Assembly (NCBI GenBank): GCA_037440525.1
Contig: JBBITW010000118.1
Location: 1-11,418, forward strand
Direction of reading: 5' to 3'
Length of the DNA stretch: 11,418 bases
Origin: JBBITW01 sp037440525
Lineage (GTDB): Bacteria; Desulfobacterota; BSN033; UBA1163
The translations under genes were made by a program, and so were the position numbers. The notes under the pieces were generated by a model that saw only the letters and a list, made by a program, of their open reading frames with translations, had not been told where the DNA came from and did no database searches. Shown piece after piece: positions 7,521-11,418 of this stretch. Numbering within the stretch: position 1 is the first letter of the stretch; each line of letters opens with the position of its first letter.

Positions 7521-8321
7521 CTATGGGAGATGAATAGGTAATAATTTATTCCCATCAAACTGGTAAGCAATATTTAGTCGCAAGGATGTCCCCTGCTCTA
7601 TTACATCCTTAATCCTCATTAAAATTTCCCAATTTTCATTTTGATCCAGATTTTTAATCTTATCTTTCCATTTAGCCCGATAGCCTCCTTCGGAAAATTT
7701 CTTTAAAAGAAGCATCTCAATACGTTCATGTTGAATGTGAGCCTTTCCATCCTCTGAAATTTTAACCCCCTCGAGGCTATCCCCTACTATATTTTTTATA
7801 TCTATAACGAATGGTGATATTCCAAAGAGATAGAAATCGGAGACTTTAAATTCTTTCATAGACATACTGAATAGTCTTTCAAGGACTTCTCTTCTTTGGG
7901 GTGACAAATGGCATGGATTCTTAAGGCATGGATAATTACGAAAAATTTCTTTTCTGAGGTAGAATTCTTGTTTCCCTGTAAGAATAGAGTATTCGGGAAA
8001 GAGGGCACATGCTATGGGTCTTCCAGGATATATAGAACATATCTTTTGGTTGAGGAAATTGCAGGGCATTTTCAACTCAAGGGAGATACGACCTATCCAT
8101 GGTTCCTGATCTTTTATGGGATCGAAACCAATCTTTGTATCTCTTTCAAAGTGCTCTGAAACCTTCCTTCCTGAAGCCCATGATAAGGCCAGAAGGTCGA
8201 TCAGGCTTATTGAGATGTGAAGGTCTGGCTCTTTACAACCCATTCGTTCGCAGGAATCAGGGCAGGAAAACTCTGACCATAAATTGAATAGTATCGATCT
8301 CTCTCTCAGATAATTCTCCAT
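7521..8321 (-). CDS. YkgJ-like cysteine-cluster protein (putative zinc/iron-chelating domain)
   Basis: This is a 266-residue soluble protein with the cysteine pattern of the YkgJ/CxxCxxCC family (putative Zn- or Fe-binding). It has Cys20, Cys24 and Cys29 near the N terminus, then Cys87, Cys95 and Cys105 in MPCNFLNQKICSIYPGRPIAC, the family's most recognisable segment, and a further pair at Cys132 and Cys137. Family members are mostly uncharacterised, and some are thought to bind an Fe-S cluster or metal. The C-terminal half (about 145-266) has no recognised domain. ATG 8321 is the only usual start codon in frame: the next Met is residue 27 and the upstream frame closes at a TGA. There is no Shine-Dalgarno sequence, and the -10 box lies 6 bases from the ATG, so a leaderless transcript is likely. 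No clear terminator was seen after the stop. Confidence 0.8.
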   Translation of the reverse strand: MENYLRERSILFNLWSEFSCPDSCERMGCKEPDLHISISLIDLLALSWASGRKVSEHFERDTKIGFDPIKDQEPWIGRISLELKMPCNFLNQKICSIYPGRPIACALFPEYSILTGKQEFYLRKEIFRNYPCLKNPCHLSPQRREVLERLFSMSMKEFKVSDFYLFGISPFVIDIKNIVGDSLEGVKISEDGKAHIQHERIEMLLLKKFSEGGYRAKWKDKIKNLDQNENWEILMRIKDVIEQGTSLRLNIAYQFDGNKLLPIHLP

Positions 8322-8327
8322 AATTAT

Positions 8328-8356
8328 TTTATATCCACAATCTTTCTGAAATTCAA
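8328..8356 (-). promoter_or_regulatory. Promoter of the YkgJ-like gene, predicted leaderless
   Basis: On the minus strand TTGAAT (8356-8351) is followed after 17 bases by TATAAA (8333-8328), a -10 box with five matches to consensus. The usual start point 7 bases downstream falls on the A of the ATG at 8321. The absence of any purine-rich ribosome binding site upstream fits this. Confidence 0.5.
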
Positions 8357-8402
8357 ATCACCAGATCTCTAACTCCTGAGTAAATAATTACTTATAAAAC
8401 CA

Positions 8403-8431
8403 TTGAAATGTAGGCTTAAATTTGTAATAAT
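8403..8431 (+). promoter_or_regulatory. Promoter of the nitronate monooxygenase-like gene
   Basis: TTGAAA (8403-8408) and AATAAT (8426-8431) each match consensus at five of six positions and are separated by exactly 17 bases. The predicted leader is about 45 bases long and contains the ribosome binding site AAAAGGAGAA. It lies in the divergent intergenic region shared with the YkgJ-like gene, with the two promoters back to back. Confidence 0.6.
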
Positions 8432-8480
8432 CAGCAAAACATAATAAATTATTTCCTAAACCAATTAAAAGGAGAATCCA

Positions 8481-9458
8481 ATGTTTGAAACACGATTGAC
8501 AAAAATTTTAGGTATTAAGCATCCGATAATTCAGGGAGGGCTTCAGTGGCTTGCCACAGCCGAGCTTGCCTCAGCTGTTTCAGAGGCCGGAGGACTGGGA
8601 ATCCTCTCAGGTCTTACCTTTCCAGATAAGGAGAGCCTGAAACGGGAAATAAGAAAGATGAGAGAGATGACCAAAAAACCATTTGGTGTGAATCTCTCCA
8701 TGCTTCCAGAGTTACAGAGGGGCGAAAGGACAGAAGAGATCTTAGAGGTAGTATTGGAAGAAAAAGTCCCTGTTATAGAGACATCGGGTAGAAATCCTGA
8801 ACCTTTTATTGAAAGACTAAAAAAGGAAGGGATCAAGATTATTCATAAAGTTCCATCTGTTCGTTTTGCAAAAAAGGCCGAATCAATCGGGGTTGATGCA
8901 GTAACCATTGTTGGATTTGAATGTGGTGGACATCCGGGTATGGATGATGTAACTTCCCTGGTTTTAATCCCGATTGCTTCAAATTCTATCCGCATCCCGA
9001 TTATCGCAGGTGGAGGAATCGGAGATGCCCGGGGTTTTCTTGCAGCCCTGAGTCTTGGAGCAGATGGTGTGGTGATGGGAACACGCTTTGTAGCAACACA
9101 TGAATGCCCTGCTCATCCTCGGATTAAAGAATGGTTTTTAAAGATAAGAGAAACAGATACCATGCTTGTCCAGAGGTCAATTATCAATACTGCAAGGGTT
9201 GTAAAAAACAGCGCCGCAGAAAAGACACTTGCCATGGAACAGAGGGGGGCAACCCTTGAAGAACTGATGACTGTTATTAGCGGACAGATAGGTAAGAGGG
9301 CACTTCAGGAGGGTGATCTTGAAGGCGCTATTATACCATGTGGTCAATCTGTTGGGCTGATAAATGAAATAAAAAGTGTTAGAGAGGTAATAGAGGAGAT
9401 TATTCAAGGTGCCCACTCTATCCTCAAAAGATTGAATGATATTGCAAAATTGAATTAA
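8481..9458 (+). CDS. Nitronate monooxygenase / FabK-like FMN-dependent oxidoreductase
   Basis: This is a 325-residue TIM-barrel flavoprotein of the 2-nitropropane dioxygenase/FabK family. The N terminus reads HPIIQGGLQW (14-23) and SEAGGLGILSG (34-44). GFECGGHPG (145-153) carries the His151 that is the catalytic residue in both nitronate monooxygenases and enoyl-ACP reductase II. The FMN-phosphate site is AGGGIGDARG (176-185) plus GADGVVMGTRF (193-203). Sequence alone does not separate nitronate oxidation from enoyl-ACP reduction. No fatty-acid genes are adjacent, so nitronate monooxygenase-like is the safer call. The ATG is well placed behind GGAG with a 7-8 base spacer. The gene is monocistronic, with its own promoter and a convergent neighbour. 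Confidence 0.88.
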   Translation: MFETRLTKILGIKHPIIQGGLQWLATAELASAVSEAGGLGILSGLTFPDKESLKREIRKMREMTKKPFGVNLSMLPELQRGERTEEILEVVLEEKVPVIETSGRNPEPFIERLKKEGIKIIHKVPSVRFAKKAESIGVDAVTIVGFECGGHPGMDDVTSLVLIPIASNSIRIPIIAGGGIGDARGFLAALSLGADGVVMGTRFVATHECPAHPRIKEWFLKIRETDTMLVQRSIINTARVVKNSAAEKTLAMEQRGATLEELMTVISGQIGKRALQEGDLEGAIIPCGQSVGLINEIKSVREVIEEIIQGAHSILKRLNDIAKLN

Positions 9459-9465
9459 GGCAATC

Positions 9466-9551
9466 GGTTTAAGAAACCAAGGGATATGGCCATGATTATA
9501 AGAAACTTCAATCACCGTGGTGGCTGGGCTTATACCTTCTGAATATCCTTA
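9466..9551 (+). other. Convergent 3' region with weak hairpins
   Basis: Between the convergent stops there is a short hairpin GGTTT-AAG-AAACC (9466-9478), and TATAAG (9497-9502) can pair with CTTATA (9529-9534) around a CACCGTGGTG core. None is followed by a clear T run, so a Rho-independent terminator is not proven here. Confidence 0.25.
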
Positions 9552-9848
9552 ATCCTTTCTATATCTAAATATCCACAATAGACCTATGACAATAAGAAGG
9601 ATGGGAAGGAAAAATGTCTTTACAATGGAAGGGATCGAAATATGGACAGAATAGTATTTTGTCCCGAGGATAAAGATCCCTATAATCATTGTGATCCAGG
9701 CAGAAAGGCTTTTTCTGTTTCTAAAAAGACCACCTAACCCCAGGGCTATGACAATCCATGGCCATCCCTCTCTTAACCCATAACCTGCCCCCATACGATC
9801 CAGAAAAATCAGGATACCCAATGCAACTAAAGCCATTCCCAATCCCAT
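9549..9848 (-). CDS. Small three-span membrane protein (LiaI/LiaF N-terminal-like)
   Basis: This 99-residue protein consists almost only of membrane spans: about residues 2-17, 30-42 (GWPWIVIALGLGGLF) and 50-62, and a final hydrophobic stretch at 78-94 before the RYRKD tail. The pattern of a Leu/Gly-rich first span, then a WP-containing second span, resembles the small transmembrane domain seen at the N terminus of LiaF-type and DUF5668 proteins, but the resemblance is by eye and the function is unknown. ATG 9848 follows AGGGGGC with 6-7 bases spacing, a strong ribosome binding site. The neighbouring nitronate monooxygenase-like gene converges on it, and a 29-codon frame is divergent upstream. 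Confidence 0.75.
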   Translation of the reverse strand: MGLGMALVALGILIFLDRMGAGYGLREGWPWIVIALGLGGLFRNRKSLSAWITMIIGIFILGTKYYSVHISIPSIVKTFFLPILLIVIGLLWIFRYRKD

Positions 9849-9904
9849 TTTTGCCCCCTGCCATAATCGTTCAAAAAGAATTAAATTTTATGGATTCTTA
9901 ATTC

Positions 9905-9933
9905 TTGAAATAATAATCAAAATTTTACATAAT
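9905..9933 (+). promoter_or_regulatory. Promoter upstream of the 29-codon membrane peptide
   Basis: TTGAAA (9905-9910), a 17-base spacer and CATAAT (9928-9933) each match consensus at five of six positions. The predicted leader to the ATG at 10016 is about 75 bases and very AT-rich. The surrounding DNA is also AT-rich, which raises the chance of a random match. Confidence 0.5.
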
Positions 9934-10015
9934 ATTTTATCAAAATGAATATATTTTCAATATATCATTTTAAATAAAAAATCAATAAGATATCTCATTT
10001 TAGGGGGCGAAACTT

Positions 10016-10105
10016 ATGTATTCAAAATTGATCAAGCAATTTATCATCTTCCTGATTATTATGTTTGGATGGACAGTCATTGCCCTTTTGGCTGGCCCAA
10101 AATAA
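10016..10105 (+). CDS. 29-residue single-span membrane peptide
   Basis: ATG 10016 opens a 29-codon frame ending at TAA 10103-10105. The product starts MYSKLIKQ, has one hydrophobic span of about residues 9-26 (rich in Ile, Phe and Leu, with a Trp), and ends AGPK. The ribosome binding site TAGGGGGCGA (10001-10010) is the right distance away and stronger than those of several longer genes here, and a good promoter match lies upstream. The basic N terminus predicts N-in topology. I do not recognise a family. It could be a membrane-acting regulator, a type I toxin-like peptide or a small subunit; nothing in the sequence decides between these. Confidence 0.55.
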   Translation: MYSKLIKQFIIFLIIMFGWTVIALLAGPK

Positions 10106-10179
10106 TGAACTCTCACAGAAAATAGGGGGAAATGGGGGGCAGTTCTTGCAATATAATAAGTGATTTGCAATACCCTGGT

Positions 10180-10242
10180 ATGGCAAGACCATTAAGGATA
10201 AAATTTCAAGTGGTGGAGAGATTAAAAGTGAGCAGTTCTTAA
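10180..10242 (+). pseudogene. Possible relic of an IS200/RAYT-type transposase N terminus
   Basis: From ATG 10180 the first nine codons read MARPLRIKF, which matches the characteristic start (MARPLRIEF/Y) of REP-associated tyrosine transposases of the IS200-like Y1 group. After that the similarity stops: the expected YHVTSRGN segment is absent and the frame closes at 10242. There is no good ribosome binding site. Hairpin repeats of the sort such enzymes mobilise lie 100-280 bases downstream. The match is short, so this is a suggestion only. Confidence 0.25.
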
Positions 10243-10344
10243 ATTCTATTTTCTTTCCCTTCAGGAAAATTTAGACCACCTTCACGACGGAGGGATTTAT
10301 AAGTGAACCAATAAAGATAATTCTTAAGAATTTAAATTAATTAA

Positions 10345-10396
10345 AAAAACCACGAAGGGTCTTGCTTCAGCAAGACTTTTAGCCTTCGTGGTTTTT
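10345..10396. repeat. Perfect 14-bp inverted repeat with nested hairpin (REP-like or bidirectional terminator)
   Basis: AAAAACCACGAAGG (10345-10358) is exactly complementary to CCTTCGTGGTTTTT (10383-10396). Inside it TCTTGC (10360-10365) pairs with GCAAGA (10370-10375) around a TTCA loop, leaving a bulge of seven bases on the 3' side. With A run before and T run after, it could end transcription in both directions, for example of the 29-codon gene upstream. Its core recurs in the next hairpin. Confidence 0.8.
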
Positions 10397-10412
10397 AGTT
10401 CGCCAAAATAAA

Positions 10413-10458
10413 AAAGCCACAAAGTAAAGATCTTCAGACCTCAAACCTTCGTGGCTTT
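10413..10458. repeat. Second CCTTCGTGG hairpin, a diverged copy
   Basis: AAAGCCACAAAG (10413-10424) pairs with CTTCGTGGCTTT (10447-10458) with one A-C mismatch, enclosing a 22-base loop that contains AGATCT. The right arm CCTTCGTGG is identical to that of the hairpin 60 bases upstream, while the loops differ, as expected for tandem REP-like units that share arms. Confidence 0.7.
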
Positions 10459-10462
10459 AATT

Positions 10463-10790
10463 CCAAATCCTTTGTCAAGATTAAGGGTTCGGCAAGACAC
10501 AAGGGCTTGCACTACGTGAAATTAACAAGTCTAAGGCGTAGGGCAAGGGCTTGTCCCTTGCCATATTTGGTTTCATTATAAGTTTTTCAGAGACCTCAAT
10601 TTCAATTGAAACTCCTATGACTTAATAAGGGGATAAAAGTGATAGACGGTCAAAGGTGAAAAGAAGATCTAAAAAAATCCTTAAAAAATTGGGAAGGTAA
10701 GGTTCGCAATGACAGCTTTTGGTGATTTTAATCGATTTTAGGGTATAGAAAATCTAAATATACCAAACTTTTGATATTGAAATTTTCAAT
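10463..10790. other. Intergenic stretch without a recognisable gene
   Basis: No reading frame here has a convincing start, ribosome binding site or known motif. It contains GCAAG/CTTGC (10492-10510), a GGCAAGGG-CTTGT-CCCTTGCC hairpin (10542-10562) and a perfect 12-base palindrome TTTCAATTGAAA (10600-10611). The rest is AT-rich. Confidence 0.5.
10542..10562. repeat. GGCAAGGG/CCCTTGCC palindrome
   Basis: An 8-bp perfect stem (10542-10549 with 10555-10562) closes a five-base loop, CTTGT. A related arm (GGCAAGACACAAGGGCTTGC) lies about 50 bases upstream. There is no T run after it, so it looks more like a dispersed palindromic repeat than a terminator. Confidence 0.55.
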
Positions 10791-10817
10791 TTGACATACA
10801 ATCCTTTTTAAGATACT
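10791..10817 (+). promoter_or_regulatory. Possible yedE promoter
   Basis: A perfect TTGACA (10791-10796) is present, but the best -10 candidate, GATACT (10812-10817), matches four positions and has a short 15-base spacer. If used, the yedE leader would be about 250 bases long and include all the hairpins described downstream. Confidence 0.35.
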
Positions 10818-10891
10818 TAGTTTCTAACTGAAACCTAAAGAAAGAAATTTAGATATGGAAAGACTATATGCACCCTTTTCTCTTAAATGAA

Positions 10892-10929
10892 AGGCCTTAA
10901 TTTGGCCTAAGAGACCTGGGTCAGGTCTC
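10892..10929 (+). promoter_or_regulatory. Two tandem hairpins in the yedE leader
   Basis: AGGCC (10892-10896) pairs with GGCCT (10904-10908) around a seven-base loop. Three bases later GAGACCT (10911-10917) pairs perfectly with AGGTCTC (10923-10929) around GGGTC. They directly precede the long helix that starts at 10934, so they may be part of one structured leader. Confidence 0.5.
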
Positions 10930-10933
10930 CGAT

Positions 10934-11071
10934 TAGATAGGATGAAGGAGAGAAAAGGGGGTTACTTGTTGTATCTCTACTCATCTTTCATTTGAACACT
11001 CCTTCCCCTTACCCTCCTTCATGTCCTGTCTATTAGCCACCGAGCCAAGAAATAAACTTTTTGAGGGAGGG
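10934..11071 (+). promoter_or_regulatory. Candidate cis-regulatory RNA controlling yedE translation
   Basis: TAGATAGGA (10934-10942) pairs with TCCTGTCTA (11024-11032, one G-U). After a two-base bulge TGAAGGAG (10943-10950) pairs perfectly with CTCCTTCA (11014-11021), and further in GGGG (10957-10960) pairs with CCCC (11005-11008). This is an interrupted helix of more than 20 pairs closing a loop of about 44 bases. The 3' arm segment CCCTCCTTC (11012-11020) can alternatively pair over 9 bp (one G-U) with GAGGGAGGG (11063-11071), the yedE Shine-Dalgarno site. The two pairings exclude each other, as in translational riboswitches. I recognise no known riboswitch class, and the ligand, if any, is unknown. 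Confidence 0.5.
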
Positions 11072-11076
11072 AATTC

Positions 11077-11418
11077 ATGACCACTATTAAAAATTTTTTC
11101 TCAACACGCTGGGGAATCATTTCAGTTCGAGCAATTACTGGAATCCTGGCTCCCCTTTTGCAGAAGTTGGGTAACCCTGCAAACATGGGTATCTGTGTCG
11201 CCTGTTTTGAGAGGGATATTGCCGGAGCCCTCGGACTTCATCGGGCAGCCGTTGTTCAATATATGCGACCTGAGATCATTGGATTTGTCCTTGGCTCGCT
11301 GATTGCTGCCTATGCATTTAAGGAGTTTAGAGCAAGGGCTGGTTCTGCACCAATCGTTCGGTTTGTTCTTGGTGCGTTTGCTATGATTGGGGCATTGGTA
11401 TTTTTAGGTTGTCCCTGG
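11077..11418 (+). CDS. yedE: Selenium metabolism membrane protein YedE/FdhT (5' part, cut by window end)
   Basis: The first 114 codons are present and the frame runs off the window. The product is a polytopic membrane protein of the YedE/YeeE family, in the subgroup linked to selenium metabolism (YedE/FdhT), where a role in selenium or sulfur-species transport is proposed. Diagnostic segments are NPANMGICVACFERDIAG (about 34-51) with two Cys, RPEIIGFVLGS (about 67-77), FRARAGSAPIVRFVLGAF (about 86-103) and GALVFLGCPW at the window end. ATG 11077 follows GAGGGAGG (11063-11070) by six bases, an excellent ribosome binding site. That site can be masked by the upstream leader arm 11012-11020. Selenium-related genes such as selD or a redox partner often follow yedE, but they lie outside this window. 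Confidence 0.9.
   Translation, partial: MTTIKNFFSTRWGIISVRAITGILAPLLQKLGNPANMGICVACFERDIAGALGLHRAAVVQYMRPEIIGFVLGSLIAAYAFKEFRARAGSAPIVRFVLGAFAMIGALVFLGCPW

Noticed and set aside
9177..9515. 112-codon minus-strand frame over the nitronate monooxygenase 3' end
   Set aside because: It lies antisense to a well-supported gene and has no family motif; it is a shadow frame.
10132..10242. 36-codon frame starting at ATG 10132
   Set aside because: The purine stretch is only two to three bases from the ATG, the product has no recognisable property, and the only meaningful part is the internal MARPLRI match, reported separately.
10345..10562. CRISPR array
   Set aside because: The repeats are only two related hairpins with unequal spacing and different loops; there are no regular repeat-spacer units or cas genes.
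10701..10715. GGTTCGCAATGACAG, reminiscent of a widespread dispersed repeat ending in CGCAATGACA
   Set aside because: Only about ten bases match and the expected palindromic partner is absent nearby.
10934..11032. Long hairpin of about 99 bases considered as selenocysteine tRNA (selC), given the selenium gene next door
   Set aside because: There is no T-loop GTTCRA with a proper stem, no anticodon arm with TCA in a seven-base loop, and no acceptor/CCA arrangement on either strand.

Overview
The window is AT-rich bacterial DNA with strong purine-rich Shine-Dalgarno sites and sigma70-type promoters. The gene set is a TAXI-type TRAP transporter, a nitronate monooxygenase-like flavoprotein, a YkgJ-type cysteine-cluster protein and the selenium-metabolism membrane protein YedE. 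It would fit an anaerobic or microaerophilic member of the Desulfobacterota or a related deep Gram-negative group. No rRNA or other phylogenetic marker is present, so this placement is a guess. Two predicted exported proteins with cleavable signal peptides and a periplasmic-binding-protein-dependent transporter support a Gram-negative envelope.

Region 1 (about 81-5785, plus strand) reads as one transcription unit. A near-consensus promoter (81-109) is followed by a TAXI solute-binding protein, a DUF1850 membrane-anchored protein, a fused TRAP permease (small plus large membrane domains), a 35-residue single-span membrane peptide overlapping the permease end, a PLP-dependent class III aminotransferase of the glutamate-1-semialdehyde aminomutase-like group, and an exported nicotinamidase-like hydrolase. 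A hairpin with a T run at 5747-5785 ends the unit. The likely theme is uptake and processing of a small organic acid or nitrogen compound. The substrate cannot be read from the sequence.

Region 2 (5787-8321, minus strand) holds a tightly coupled pair, a cyclic-nucleotide-binding-domain protein followed after one base by an AI-2E-family permease, and upstream of them a separate YkgJ-like cysteine-cluster gene. That gene has no Shine-Dalgarno site, and its -10 box lies so close to the ATG that the mRNA is predicted to be leaderless.

Region 3 (8403-10105) has a nitronate monooxygenase/FabK-like flavoprotein on the plus strand, a convergent three-span small membrane protein on the minus strand, and a 29-residue membrane peptide on the plus strand with its own promoter and a strong ribosome binding site.

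Region 4 (10106-11076) is almost one kilobase without a convincing gene. It contains a possible relic of an IS200/RAYT-type transposase start, two related hairpins built on CCACGAAGG/CCTTCGTGG, a third palindrome, and then a long leader for yedE. That leader can fold into a long interrupted helix, and the 3' arm of the helix can instead pair with the yedE Shine-Dalgarno sequence over 9 bp. This is the architecture of a translational switch and is the most interesting object in the window. Region 5 (11077-11418) is the first 114 codons of yedE, cut by the window end.
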